A stretch of DNA of 64,000 nt from Flavobacteriaceae bacterium. GTDB taxonomy: Bacteria; Bacteroidota; Bacteroidia; Flavobacteriales; Flavobacteriaceae. Position 1 is the first letter of the stretch; every line of letters starts with the position of its first letter. A program made the translations under genes and the position numbers. Below, piece after piece: positions 53,732-63,241 of this stretch. Under the pieces are notes generated by a model, which worked only from the letters and a program-made list of their open reading frames with translations, had not been told where the DNA came from and ran no database searches. Where the stretch lies: contig JASBUG010000019.1 in NCBI GenBank assembly GCA_030148025.1, positions 1 to 64,000 on the forward strand, in the 5' to 3' direction.

Positions 53732-54862
53732 GTGGCGTTATACTATCCTGTTATTTTTTTTATTGGAGCCTATCTTTTAACCTTTTTCACTATACCTAAG
53801 ATAATTGGACTAGTTGAATATAAAAAATTAATGGATGAACCAAATAGGAGAAGTTCTCATGAAAGAGTTACACCTACTCTAGGAGGAGTGTCTTTTTTCT
53901 ATACTTTAATACTAGCTTTATTTTTTCTTAAAAATTGGGGTACATATGATGAAGCTATATTTTTTGTCCCCGGGATAACAATTTTGTTTATTATTGGACT
54001 TAAGGATGATTTAGTTGTGCTGTCGCCATATACAAAATTAGTAGCTCAAATCATTGCAATCTCATTTATTTTATCTAATGAGGGTTTTATAATACACTCT
54101 TTAAATGGATTCTTTGGAATATATGAAATACCTATTTATATATATTATATTATTGCTGGATTTATGATGTTGACCATAATTAACGCGTATAATTTAATTG
54201 ACGGAATTGATGGATTAGCAGCTATAGTAGGAGTGGTAATTTTAATTATTTACAGTGCTATCTTCTATATGGCTCAAGAATATTTTTTTCTATTGATAAG
54301 CTTAGTGCTAAATGGATCTTTAATGGCTTTTTTAAAATATAATTTGTCTTCTGAGAAAAAGATTTTCATGGGAGACACAGGGTCATTAATTGTAGGCTTT
54401 GTTATAAGTACTTTAACTTTAAAATTTTTAGCACTATCACCCGAAAAATATGACAGCCTTCCATTCTTATTAGAAAATGTACCGTTAATAGCTATAAGTA
54501 TTTTAATAGTTCCTTTATTTGATACAGCCAGGGTGTTTACCATTAGATTAGCCAATAAGAAAAGCCCCTTTTCTCCAGACAGAAATCATACACATCATAT
54601 TTTAATAGATTACTTTAAAATATCTCACCAACAAGCAAGCTTTATTATTGGGGGATTTAATTTAATCTTTGTATATCTTTTTATTCTTCTAGGGAGTGCT
54701 TCTTATAACCTCTGGTTAGTAGTAACTTTAGTTTGTACAGTAGTTATTTTAGGCTATCTTTTTTATCGTTTTGATTATAGTTTTGCTAATATTAAAAGGA
54801 AAATACGATTTAGAAGGAAAATAGATAAATTAAAAGGAAAAGTAAAAAAAAACAGTAAATGA
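53732..54862 (+). CDS. MraY/WecA-family polyprenyl-phosphate sugar-1-phosphate transferase
   Basis: A 376-residue polytopic enzyme that transfers a HexNAc-1-phosphate from its UDP-form to undecaprenyl phosphate. Visible motifs are RRSSHERVTPTLGGVSFF, GLKDDLVVLSPYTKL (the DD Mg site), NAYNLIDGIDGLA, FMGDTGSLIVGF and the cytoplasmic HIHH-type motif DRNHTHH. It resembles WecA/WbpL rather than MraY by its neighbours. The start is GTG 53732. ATGA overlaps ugd. A second, WbaP-type initiating enzyme is at 57163. Confidence 0.9.
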   Translation: MALYYPVIFFIGAYLLTFFTIPKIIGLVEYKKLMDEPNRRSSHERVTPTLGGVSFFYTLILALFFLKNWGTYDEAIFFVPGITILFIIGLKDDLVVLSPYTKLVAQIIAISFILSNEGFIIHSLNGFFGIYEIPIYIYYIIAGFMMLTIINAYNLIDGIDGLAAIVGVVILIIYSAIFYMAQEYFFLLISLVLNGSLMAFLKYNLSSEKKIFMGDTGSLIVGFVISTLTLKFLALSPEKYDSLPFLLENVPLIAISILIVPLFDTARVFTIRLANKKSPFSPDRNHTHHILIDYFKISHQQASFIIGGFNLIFVYLFILLGSASYNLWLVVTLVCTVVILGYLFYRFDYSFANIKRKIRFRRKIDKLKGKVKKNSK

Positions 54863-56178
54863 AAATATCAGTAATCGGAACGGGTTATGTTGGGTTAGTT
54901 ACAGGTACTTGTTTAGCTGAAACAGGAAATAATGTGCTTTGTATCGATATAAATGAAGATAAAGTTAGAAAAATGCAAGAGGGCGAGGTACCTATTTATG
55001 AACCTCATTTGGATGTGCTTTTCGAAAGAAATATTAAAGCAGGCAGATTAAAATTTTCTACTTCTCTTGATGAAGGGTTGAATCATGGAGATATTATTTT
55101 TCTGGCTCTTCCAACACCTGAAGATGAAGACGGATCTGCAGATTTATCTTATGTTTTAGGAGTTGCATCACAGATAGGTAAAAAGATACAATCATATAAA
55201 GTAATAGTAGATAAAAGCACAGTTCCTGTGGGAACGGCTGATAAGGTGACTCAAGTTATTTCGCAGGAAACAGATATTGATTTTGACGTAGTATCTAACC
55301 CAGAGTTTTTGAGAGAAGGTTTTGCCGTGGATGATTTTTTAAAACCTGAACGAATTGTAATAGGATCAGAGTCTGAAAAAGCGATAGGTTTAATGAAGAA
55401 GCTTTATAAACCATTTGTTAGATCAGGTAATCCCATTATTGTAATGGATGAGCGTTCTGCTGAATTAACAAAATATGCCGCAAACTCATTTTTAGCCACC
55501 AAGATAACCTTTATGAATGAGATTGCTAACTTTTGTGAAAAGGTTGGAGCTGATGTAGATAAGGTTCGTATTGGTATGGGAACAGACTCTAGAATTGGCA
55601 AACGATTTTTATTTCCTGGAATTGGTTATGGAGGTTCTTGTTTCCCTAAAGATGTGAAGGCATTACACAAATCAGGTAAAGATTTTGGATATGACTTTAG
55701 TATTTTAAACTCAGTAATTAAAATTAATGATATTCAGAAAAAAGTATTAGTGCCAAGAATTGAAAAATATTTCAAAAATGACATTAAAGGCAAAACAATT
55801 GCAATTTGGGGATTATCATTTAAACCTGAAACGGATGACATTAGGGAAGCCCCCGCTCTATATATAATTGAAGAACTTTTAAGTAAAGGTGCAAAAATTA
55901 AAGTATTTGACCCTGAAGCAATGCCAAACGTTAAACGTAAATTTGGAGATCAACTTATTTATACCTTAAATAAATATGAGGCTACCAAAAACGCAGATGC
56001 ATTACTTATTTGCACAGAATGGAGTATTTTTAGAACTCCTGATTTTGTTAAATTAAAAGAAGAATTAAAATTACCAGTTATTTTCGATGGTAGAAATCTT
56101 TTTGAGGTTGAGGAAATGGAAAAGGAAGGGTTTTATTATAGTTCTATTGGAAGAAAAAATGCGGATCAAATATTTTGA
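54859..56178 (+). CDS. ugd: UDP-glucose 6-dehydrogenase
   Basis: A 439-residue NAD-dependent dehydrogenase making UDP-glucuronic acid. [20 protein letters not shown] is the Rossmann motif, [14 protein letters not shown] and [20 protein letters not shown] are family signatures, and the catalytic Cys lies in [34 protein letters not shown] marks the C-terminal domain. The stop TGA overlaps the TTG start of the next gene (TTGA), which uses the product. Confidence 0.96.
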   Translation: MKISVIGTGYVGLVTGTCLAETGNNVLCIDINEDKVRKMQEGEVPIYEPHLDVLFERNIKAGRLKFSTSLDEGLNHGDIIFLALPTPEDEDGSADLSYVLGVASQIGKKIQSYKVIVDKSTVPVGTADKVTQVISQETDIDFDVVSNPEFLREGFAVDDFLKPERIVIGSESEKAIGLMKKLYKPFVRSGNPIIVMDERSAELTKYAANSFLATKITFMNEIANFCEKVGADVDKVRIGMGTDSRIGKRFLFPGIGYGGSCFPKDVKALHKSGKDFGYDFSILNSVIKINDIQKKVLVPRIEKYFKNDIKGKTIAIWGLSFKPETDDIREAPALYIIEELLSKGAKIKVFDPEAMPNVKRKFGDQLIYTLNKYEATKNADALLICTEWSIFRTPDFVKLKEELKLPVIFDGRNLFEVEEMEKEGFYYSSIGRKNADQIF

Positions 56179-57161
56179 AACAAGTACTAATAACAGGAGC
56201 AGCCGGTTTTCTTGGGTCACATTTGTGTGATCGTTTTATATCTGAAGGATTCTTTGTGATTGGGATGGATAATTTTATCACAGGAGATGAATCTAACATT
56301 GAGCACCTCTCTAATAATCCAAACTTTAAGTTTATTAATCATGATGTTACTGAGTTTGTAAGAATTGAGGGAGAATTAGATTATATTTTACATTTCGCTT
56401 CCCCAGCTAGCCCTATAGATTATTTAAAAATACCTATTCAAACATTAAAAGTAGGATCTTTAGGAACTCATAATCTTTTAGGGTTGGCTAAGGCTAAGAA
56501 AGCAAGAATTTTAATAGCGTCAACATCTGAAGTATATGGAGATCCTTTAATACATCCACAATCTGAAGATTATTACGGAAACGTTAGCACCATTGGACCT
56601 CGAGGTGTTTACGACGAAGCTAAACGATTTCAAGAATCTATAACTATGGCATATCATAGGTTTCACGGGTTAGAAACTAGAATTGCTCGTATTTTTAACA
56701 CGTATGGACCTAGAATGAGACTTAATGATGGTCGTGTTATTCCTGCATTTATGGGTCAAGCACTTAGAGGGGAAGACCTAACCGTATTTGGAGATGGACA
56801 TCAAACAAGATCGTTTTGTTATGTTGACGATCAGGTAGAAGGGATTTATAGGCTATTATTTAGTGATTATGCTTACCCAGTTAATATTGGTAATCCAGAC
56901 GAAATTTCAATACTTGATTTTGCGAAAGAAATAATTAGTCTAACTGAAACTAATCAAAAAATAATTTTTAAAGAACTCCCTACTGATGACCCTTTACAAA
57001 GACAACCAGATATTTCTTTAGCGAGGAAACTCTTAAATTGGGAGCCAAAAGTTAATAGACGTGAAGGGATGAAGAAAACTTTTGAGTCTTTTAAAGAACT
57101 TCCCAAAGAAAAATTATATAAAAGAGAGCATAAAGATTTTACGAATCATATAAAAAAATAG
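56175..57161 (+). CDS. UDP-glucuronate decarboxylase (UDP-xylose synthase)
   Basis: A 328-residue extended SDR enzyme that oxidises and decarboxylates UDP-GlcA to UDP-xylose. [20 protein letters not shown] is the NAD motif, [20 protein letters not shown] and [14 protein letters not shown] (YxxxK) are signatures separating it from dTDP-glucose dehydratases, and [20 protein letters not shown] follows. The start must be TTG at 56175, within the ugd stop; no ATG or GTG is near. The downstream gene begins one base after its stop. Confidence 0.93.
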   Translation: MKQVLITGAAGFLGSHLCDRFISEGFFVIGMDNFITGDESNIEHLSNNPNFKFINHDVTEFVRIEGELDYILHFASPASPIDYLKIPIQTLKVGSLGTHNLLGLAKAKKARILIASTSEVYGDPLIHPQSEDYYGNVSTIGPRGVYDEAKRFQESITMAYHRFHGLETRIARIFNTYGPRMRLNDGRVIPAFMGQALRGEDLTVFGDGHQTRSFCYVDDQVEGIYRLLFSDYAYPVNIGNPDEISILDFAKEIISLTETNQKIIFKELPTDDPLQRQPDISLARKLLNWEPKVNRREGMKKTFESFKELPKEKLYKREHKDFTNHIKK

Positions 57162-57162
57162 T

Positions 57163-58563
57163 TTGAAATTTAAACAAGGGAGATATTCAGCATATTTAAG
57201 ACCTTTTTTAATCTTGTTTGATATTGGCACTATCAATCTATTAGCTTTATATTTTTTTAATTTTAATGTAAGTCAACTTCATTTTTTTTCTTCCCCTATT
57301 TTAAACAACAAACACTTACTTTTTCTTATTTACACTGTATTTACATGGTCTTTTTCTACTTTTTTTATAAAGTTTTATAAAGTTTATAGGTTTACTTCTT
57401 TACTTAATATTTTAACACTTCTTATTAAACAGTTTATAGCGTTCCTATTAATTATATTTTCATTTATAGGGATTTTTAGAAGCATCAATATTAATTCTAT
57501 AGAGATTTTTAAATTTTCTTTTATATGTTTTGGACTTATAGGGTTAATGAAGATTTTATCATATTACTTGCTAAAAAAATATAGAATTTATTTAAACGGG
57601 AATGTAAGGCGAATAATTATTGTTGGCACCAGTAAAGGGGCACAAAGGTTAAAAGAATTGGTTTCCTCAAAAAAAGACCTTGGATATAATTTAGTAGAAA
57701 TATTTAGTGATTATGATACTAATGTCAGGAGTTTAGAAGATAGTTTTCAGTGTATAGAGGAAGAAAATATTGATGAAATTTATTGTGCCATGGAGGAGTT
57801 AACAGAAGCGCAGATAAATGAATTTGTTAAAGTTGCCAGTCTTAATAACTGCAATATTAAGTTTATTCCAGAATCTAAAATGCTCTTCACTAAAAGAATG
57901 GAAACGGAATACTATAATTATTTGCCTATTTTATCCATTCAAGAAATTGCATTAAATCAAGATATAAATTTCTTTGTTAAACGATTATTTGATATCATAT
58001 TTTCACTGTTCGTTATTATATTCATTCTTTCATGGATTATTCCAGTACTTTTTTTAATTATAAAGATTAATTCTAGGGGCCCATTATTTTATAAACATTT
58101 GCGAAATGGTATAAATTATGAGGTTTTTACTTGTTATAAGTTTAGAACACTCAAGACCAATACTGGTGCTCAAAATGAATATGTAAAAAGGGATGATGAT
58201 AGAGTTACATCTGTTGGACGTTTTCTAAGAAAATATAGTATTGATGAACTACCACAGTTTTATAATGTACTATTTGGTGACATGTCGGTTGTTGGGCCAA
58301 GGCCTCATATGGAGTATTATACGGATAAATACTCTCAAGTAATTGATAAATATAGTTTTATTTATAGGCATAGTGTTAAACCGGGGTTAACAGGGTTAGC
58401 TCAGGTAAAGGGATATAGAGGAGAGATAAAGTCTAAGGAAGATATTATTAATAGAGTTAAATATGATATTTTTTATATAGAAAACTGGTCTATTCTTCTT
58501 GATATAAAAATTATAGTATTAACAATTATTAATATTATTAAAGGAGAAGAAAAAGCCTATTAA
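57163..58563 (+). CDS. WbaP/PglC-type initiating sugar phosphotransferase (exopolysaccharide type)
   Basis: A 466-residue polyprenyl glycosylphosphotransferase. It has four N-terminal membrane helices (about 14-35, 48-68, 82-104, 110-132), a CoA-binding-like cytosolic domain (about 145-260), a re-entrant helix (about 275-297) and the catalytic PglC-like domain with ECYKFRTL-type CYKFRTLKTN, DDRVTSVGRFLRKYSIDELP and NVLFGDMSVVGPRPHMEYY. It loads the first sugar-1-phosphate onto undecaprenyl phosphate. The start is TTG 57163. It is the second initiating enzyme of the locus, which may mean two glycans. Confidence 0.92.
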   Translation: MKFKQGRYSAYLRPFLILFDIGTINLLALYFFNFNVSQLHFFSSPILNNKHLLFLIYTVFTWSFSTFFIKFYKVYRFTSLLNILTLLIKQFIAFLLIIFSFIGIFRSININSIEIFKFSFICFGLIGLMKILSYYLLKKYRIYLNGNVRRIIIVGTSKGAQRLKELVSSKKDLGYNLVEIFSDYDTNVRSLEDSFQCIEEENIDEIYCAMEELTEAQINEFVKVASLNNCNIKFIPESKMLFTKRMETEYYNYLPILSIQEIALNQDINFFVKRLFDIIFSLFVIIFILSWIIPVLFLIIKINSRGPLFYKHLRNGINYEVFTCYKFRTLKTNTGAQNEYVKRDDDRVTSVGRFLRKYSIDELPQFYNVLFGDMSVVGPRPHMEYYTDKYSQVIDKYSFIYRHSVKPGLTGLAQVKGYRGEIKSKEDIINRVKYDIFYIENWSILLDIKIIVLTIINIIKGEEKAY

Positions 58564-58564
58564 T

Positions 58565-59335
58565 ATGGTTTCGGTTATTACACCTACGTTTAATTCTGAA
58601 CAGTTTATTGCAAAAACAATAACTTCAATTGTTGAGCAAACATATCAACATTGGGAGCTTATAATTGTAGATGATGCATCAACCGATAAGACTCGTACAA
58701 TAATTGAAGCATTTGCAAAAAAAGATAATAGAATTACACTTATAACTCATGCGCAAAATCAAGGAGCTGGTATTGCTAGAAATACAGCAGTCAAAAATGC
58801 TAAAGGTGATTATATAGCCTTTTTGGACGCGGATGATCTATGGAGACCAAATAAACTAGAAATTCAGTTACAATTCATGAAAGAGAACAATGTAAATGTT
58901 TGCTTCTCTTCATACGAACTTATCAATGAGAACGGAGAATCATTAAATAAAATTATTGAAGCATTACCTTCATTATCTTACAAAAAACAACTTAAATGTA
59001 ATTATATAGGTAATTTAACAGGAATGTATAATGCAAAAGCATTAGGGAAGTTGCCCATTTCAAAATTAAGAAAGAGACAAGATTGGGTGATGTGGTTAGA
59101 TATCCTGAAAAAAGCTGGAATGGCAAAAGGAATTAAAGAATCGCTTGCATATTATCGAGTAAGAAAAGAGTCGATGTCTGCCAGTAAAATGGAATTAATT
59201 ACTTATAACTATTTAGTATACAGAAAAGCATTGGGCTTTGGGTTTATTAAGTCAACAATCTATTTATTAAGATTTTTATATGAGTACTTCATCATAAAAT
59301 CTAAACAAATAAAATCGATAAAAACTACTGTTTAA
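58565..59335 (+). CDS. Glycosyltransferase family 2
   Basis: A 256-residue GT-A glycosyltransferase. VSVITPTFNSEQFIAKTITS is the N-terminal nucleotide-binding strand, LIIVDDASTDKT and FLDADDLWRPNKLEIQ provide the DxD-type metal site, and RKRQDWVMWLDILKK the acceptor-side ED-like motif. It is cytoplasmic and probably adds an early sugar after WbaP. It is the last + strand gene of the cluster and overlaps the convergent PaaK-like gene by 11 bases; no clear terminator is present. Confidence 0.9.
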   Translation: MVSVITPTFNSEQFIAKTITSIVEQTYQHWELIIVDDASTDKTRTIIEAFAKKDNRITLITHAQNQGAGIARNTAVKNAKGDYIAFLDADDLWRPNKLEIQLQFMKENNVNVCFSSYELINENGESLNKIIEALPSLSYKKQLKCNYIGNLTGMYNAKALGKLPISKLRKRQDWVMWLDILKKAGMAKGIKESLAYYRVRKESMSASKMELITYNYLVYRKALGFGFIKSTIYLLRFLYEYFIIKSKQIKSIKTTV

Positions 59336-60623
59336 GTAAAGAGGTAAACTGTTTTAATTTTCCTCGTTTAGTGCGCCTAAGTGTGTCTTGTTTTACAAAT
59401 GATAGTTCAATGCTTGGTTCAAGATATTTATCTAAAGCTTTTTTGATTTGCTGTTCTTGACCACCTGTTAGTTGTTGATGTGATACATATTGGATTTCAA
59501 AACAATTAATTGTTGTTTGTGTAACCTTAATTTCTGTGACATTTCCATCATCTTGCATAATTGCTTTAGTCACATAATAAAAGGCAAGACCAGGAACAGT
59601 TTTTCCACTAGGAAGCTTAATATAATCTTCTTTTCTACCAATAATACTTTCTAGAACAAGAGAATTATTGTCTATCGCTATTTTCCCAATATCACCAATG
59701 TCATATCGTATAAATGGGTGAGCTTTATTATAAAGATCGGTTATGACAATTCTCCCCTCTTCTCCATAAGGTAAAACATTGTTGTGCTCATCAAGAATTT
59801 CAACGTATAGATTCAAATTGTTTAACACCCATTTTGTATCTTTTTCTAACGCAATTAAACCAAACTCAGCAGCACCATACTCTTTTGCAACAGGAATATT
59901 AAAAGCTTTTGAAATAAGCGCCTTGTCATCATCTGAACACATTTCAGACGTAGGAAAGCAAACCTTAAGTGTAGGGCAAATATTTGAAAGCACGATGTTT
60001 TTAGAGATCAAATGTCTTGCAAAGGCAGTTATAACCGTAGTGTAACCTGTTATGTAAACAAATTTGTTTTTAGAAAATACATCTATCCAGGAATCTAATG
60101 CGCTTTCAGACAAGTCAAAAACATCAAAACGATACCTGTTGCTTAACAAGTCCTTTAAACGCTCCTTAAGCCTTAGTAAACCGCTTTTTGGAATACCATA
60201 AAAACGGGCCTGTTTTTTATTATGAACACCGTACCAATTATACCATTTATAAAACACAGACCAAGTCATGGCATGTGCAAAGCGGCTTTTTGCAAAAATT
60301 AACGGGTTTCCAGAAGACCCCGAAGTTTTATTTACATAGCAATTATTTTTTGTAAACCCTTTGGTTAAGCGTTTTTTTAGCGGGAGTTGTAAATCGTATT
60401 TCGAGATTACCGGAACATCATTCCAATTATTTATTTTGACACATTTTGTAAACGATTTATAAAATGAATTGTGAGTTAAATGAAAATTTAAAATTTCACT
60501 TTTTTTATGTTCAATTTGTTGCTGTAACGCTGTATCGTTCAAGCTATATAGTTTATTCAATTCCTTCCTAGCCTCCCTAATAGGGAACCCATTAAAACGC
60601 AATGTTAGATCGAATAAATTCAA
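59325..60623 (-). CDS. PaaK/CapK-like phenylacetate-CoA ligase family protein (intact)
   Basis: A 432-residue ANL-superfamily enzyme. It has the phosphate loop KTSGSSGNPLIF (about 108-119), KEYGAAEFGLIA as the A5-type motif, FIRYDIGDIGKI and IGRKEDYIKLPSGKTVPG at the hinge, and a C-terminal DTLRRTKRGKLKQF with the probable catalytic Lys. It is likely to activate a carboxylate with ATP, perhaps for transfer to the glycan. The start is TTG 60623 (MNLFDLTLRFNGFPIREA). It is convergent with the GT2 gene and divergent from purD. It shares fold and length with the broken gene at 44493 but is clearly different in sequence. Confidence 0.88.
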   Translation of the reverse strand: MNLFDLTLRFNGFPIREARKELNKLYSLNDTALQQQIEHKKSEILNFHLTHNSFYKSFTKCVKINNWNDVPVISKYDLQLPLKKRLTKGFTKNNCYVNKTSGSSGNPLIFAKSRFAHAMTWSVFYKWYNWYGVHNKKQARFYGIPKSGLLRLKERLKDLLSNRYRFDVFDLSESALDSWIDVFSKNKFVYITGYTTVITAFARHLISKNIVLSNICPTLKVCFPTSEMCSDDDKALISKAFNIPVAKEYGAAEFGLIALEKDTKWVLNNLNLYVEILDEHNNVLPYGEEGRIVITDLYNKAHPFIRYDIGDIGKIAIDNNSLVLESIIGRKEDYIKLPSGKTVPGLAFYYVTKAIMQDDGNVTEIKVTQTTINCFEIQYVSHQQLTGGQEQQIKKALDKYLEPSIELSFVKQDTLRRTKRGKLKQFTSLLKQ

Positions 60624-60681
60624 AGAAATGGATTGAGATAATGTTTTTGTAAATTAATTATTTTTTAATAGCAAAAGCAAT

Positions 60682-60689
60682 TATTTTTG
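60682..60689 (+). promoter_or_regulatory. -7 promoter element for purD
   Basis: TATTTTTG matches TAnnTTTG 23 bases before the purD ATG. Confidence 0.55.
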
Positions 60690-60712
60690 CGCTTTATAAC
60701 AAACACAACATA

Positions 60713-61984
60713 ATGAACATTTTAATTCTTGGCTCAGGAGGAAGAGAACATACATTCGCTTGGAAAATCTCACAAAGTAATTTATGCGATAAACTGTTTG
60801 TAGCCCCAGGAAATTCTGGTACAGCACAAATTGCGACTAATATTGCTATTGGCGTTAACGATTTTGATGCTATTAAAAAGCTAGTTATTAAAGAATCTAT
60901 TACAATGGTTGTTGTGGGGCCAGAAGACCCTTTAGTGAATGGGGTTCATGATTTTTTCTTAAACGACTCAGAGCTGGAACATGTTATTGTTGTGGGACCA
61001 ACTCAGGAAGCAGCTCAACTTGAAGGCAGTAAAGAATATGCTAAAGAGTTTATGAGCCGTCACAATATACCAACAGCAGCATATCAAAGCTTCACAAAGG
61101 ATACTGTAGAGGAAGGACACTTGTTTTTAGAAACACTTAACCCTCCTTATGTACTTAAAGCAGATGGATTAGCTGCAGGCAAAGGGGTTTTAATTATTCA
61201 GGATTTAGAAGAGGCCAAACAAGAGCTATCAAACATGCTTGTTGATGCTAAATTTGGTGATGCAAGTTCTAAAGTGGTAATCGAAGAGTTTCTTGACGGC
61301 ATTGAGTTAAGTTGTTTTGTACTAACCGATGGTAAAAACTATAAGGTATTGCCAATGGCAAAAGACTATAAACGTATTGGCGAAGGTGACACAGGGTTAA
61401 ATACAGGAGGAATGGGAGCCATTTCACCAGTTCCTTTTGCAGATGAAGTATTTAAACAAAAAATAGAGGATAGCATTGTAAAACCAACCATTAAAGGCTT
61501 TCAAAAAGACAATCTTAACTATAAAGGATTTGTGTTTATTGGACTGATAAAAGTTGGTAATGACCCAAAGGTTATAGAGTATAATGTGAGAATGGGAGAT
61601 CCTGAAACAGAAGTTGTTCTACCAAGATTAAAAAGTGATTTAGTTGAATTGTTCCAAACCTTTAAAGATCAAACATTAGATAGTAAAACTATAACAATTG
61701 ACGATCGTGCTGCAACCACTGTAATGTTGGTTTCTGGAGGTTACCCCGAGGCATATGAAAAAGGAAAAGAAATAATTGGAGTAGAAAATATAAACGACTC
61801 TATTGTATTTCATGCTGGAGCAAAAAATGAGGACGATAAAATTGTGACTTCAGGTGGACGCGTAATGGCTATTACATCATATGGAAAAGACTATAAAGAA
61901 GCACTAAAAAAATCTTATCAAAATATAGAAAACCTACATTTTGATAAGATGTATTATCGTAAAGATCTTGGATTCGATCTATAG
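60713..61984 (+). CDS. purD: Phosphoribosylamine-glycine ligase (GAR synthetase)
   Basis: A 423-residue ATP-grasp enzyme of de novo purine synthesis joining glycine to 5-phosphoribosylamine. MNILILGSGGREHTFAWKIS, VGPEDPLVNGVHDFF, LKADGLAAGKGVLI (ATP-grasp loop), DYKRIGEGDTGLNTGGMGA and EYNVRMGDPETEVVLPRLKS are classic signatures. It is full length. The 3' end overlaps the convergent DUF6341 gene by 6 bases. Confidence 0.97.
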   Translation: MNILILGSGGREHTFAWKISQSNLCDKLFVAPGNSGTAQIATNIAIGVNDFDAIKKLVIKESITMVVVGPEDPLVNGVHDFFLNDSELEHVIVVGPTQEAAQLEGSKEYAKEFMSRHNIPTAAYQSFTKDTVEEGHLFLETLNPPYVLKADGLAAGKGVLIIQDLEEAKQELSNMLVDAKFGDASSKVVIEEFLDGIELSCFVLTDGKNYKVLPMAKDYKRIGEGDTGLNTGGMGAISPVPFADEVFKQKIEDSIVKPTIKGFQKDNLNYKGFVFIGLIKVGNDPKVIEYNVRMGDPETEVVLPRLKSDLVELFQTFKDQTLDSKTITIDDRAATTVMLVSGGYPEAYEKGKEIIGVENINDSIVFHAGAKNEDDKIVTSGGRVMAITSYGKDYKEALKKSYQNIENLHFDKMYYRKDLGFDL

Positions 61985-62206
61985 GTAAGAATGTGCGCTT
62001 ACGCTTTTATCTTCTTCGTTATTGTCGTTGAAAATTTTTAGTTGCTTCATCCAGTATGCAAAAGCAACAATACCAATTACAATAAAAATCCAAGAGATGA
62101 AGTTAGCTGTCCACCAATTTTCTAACTCTAGAGATCTTAAAGCATCTAAAGGAAGAAATAATACATCTACAAATAAATCTTGAATAGCATAAAAAAAGTC
62201 TTTCAT
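61979..62206 (-). CDS. DUF6341-like small membrane protein
   Basis: A 75-residue protein, MKDFFYAIQDLFVDVLFLPL at the N-terminus, with one strong membrane helix (about 33-53, WTANFISWIFIVIGIVAFAY) and a charged tail. It matches my memory of DUF6341, a small family in Flavobacteriia found close to upp; the function is unknown. ATG 62206 is chosen because the -7 box at 62231-62238 covers the longer TTG start. Confidence 0.7.
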   Translation of the reverse strand: MKDFFYAIQDLFVDVLFLPLDALRSLELENWWTANFISWIFIVIGIVAFAYWMKQLKIFNDNNEEDKSVSAHSYL

Positions 62207-62230
62207 GGTAATGATCTTAAATTTATCGCA

Positions 62231-62238
62231 CAAAATTA
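62231..62238 (-). promoter_or_regulatory. -7 promoter element for the DUF6341-like gene
   Basis: On the minus strand this reads TAATTTTG, an exact TAnnTTTG match 25 bases before the ATG at 62206. Confidence 0.55.
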
Positions 62239-62320
62239 CATATTTTTTCTAGATAAAGTTGCTATCAATTAAAAAAACAATGGTAATTTAACTGTCGTAT
62301 ACTTTTTTAGAAGCTGCTAA

Positions 62321-63241
62321 ATGATTGCTCGATTTTTTAATACTTCCAAACCTATTCATTCGGTTATAATTTCAGTTTTTATCTTGATCATTTTTGTGCT
62401 TTCAAGACAAGCTGAAATATTAAGTGATATCAATGCTCTTTTGGTGCTTAAAGAAGTGTGTAAATACTTGGTGATTTTATTATCGGTTTTTGTACTTGAT
62501 TTTTTGGTTAACAAAAACAAATTAACCCAAAAAAATGGCTACGAAATTTTAATCTATAGTTTGTTGTTGGCGTCTTTTCCTGAATCCATGAAAAACACCA
62601 ATGTGTTTATGGCAAACTTATTTATTGTTTTTGCACTTCGTAGAATTATTAGTTTACGCTCTAACCTTAATATTAAAAAGAAACTATTTGATGCTGCTTT
62701 TTGGATAAGCATTGCAGCATTATTTCATTTTTGGTCTTTTCTTTTTTTAACTCTAGTATTAGCTGCTTTGATTTTATACATGATTCCACATTTTAAAAAC
62801 TGGATGATACCACTAGTGGGAATATTTACGGTGATTGCTTTAGTTATTACATATCATATAATTGAAGATAGTACTATTGATGTAATTGAAAGGTATATTA
62901 TGGGGTTTGAAATAGGCTTTGATCAATACTCCCAGAAAATTATAATTCCTTTAAGTATAATATTAGCTCTAAGTTTGGTTGCTATAGTACGTTACTTGGC
63001 TAGTTTAGGAGTCAAGCAAAAGGCGCAACGAGCCTCATTTGTTTTAATTTTTATTGCTTTTATAATAGGGGTAATTATAATTATTCTTTCTCCTTCTAAA
63101 AACAGCAGCGAACTTCTTTTTGTGTTTCCTTCCTTAACAATTATTATTTCTAATTATTTAGAGTCAATTTCTAAAAGATGGCTTGCAGAAATTTACTTAT
63201 CGTTATTGATAATAGCACCTATTGCAATGTTAATGCTGTAG
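62321..63241 (+). CDS. DUF6427-like integral membrane protein
   Basis: A 306-residue protein with eight or more hydrophobic segments (for example HSVIISVFILIIFVLSR, YLVILLSVFVLDFLV, FWISIAALFHFWSFLFL, IPLVGIFTVIALVI and ASFVLIFIAFIIGVIIII). It resembles the DUF6427 family seen next to upp in Flavobacteriaceae; no function is known and no catalytic motif stands out. Its 3' end overlaps the convergent upp gene by 12 bases. No convincing -7 box was found in the 80 bases upstream. Confidence 0.7.
   Translation: MIARFFNTSKPIHSVIISVFILIIFVLSRQAEILSDINALLVLKEVCKYLVILLSVFVLDFLVNKNKLTQKNGYEILIYSLLLASFPESMKNTNVFMANLFIVFALRRIISLRSNLNIKKKLFDAAFWISIAALFHFWSFLFLTLVLAALILYMIPHFKNWMIPLVGIFTVIALVITYHIIEDSTIDVIERYIMGFEIGFDQYSQKIIIPLSIILALSLVAIVRYLASLGVKQKAQRASFVLIFIAFIIGVIIIILSPSKNSSELLFVFPSLTIIISNYLESISKRWLAEIYLSLLIIAPIAMLML

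Noticed and set aside
31037-59335. Polysaccharide locus as a genomic island with integrase or attachment sites
   Set aside because: No integrase, transposase, direct-repeat ends or tRNA junction was found; variable glycan loci are often exchanged by homologous recombination without such marks.
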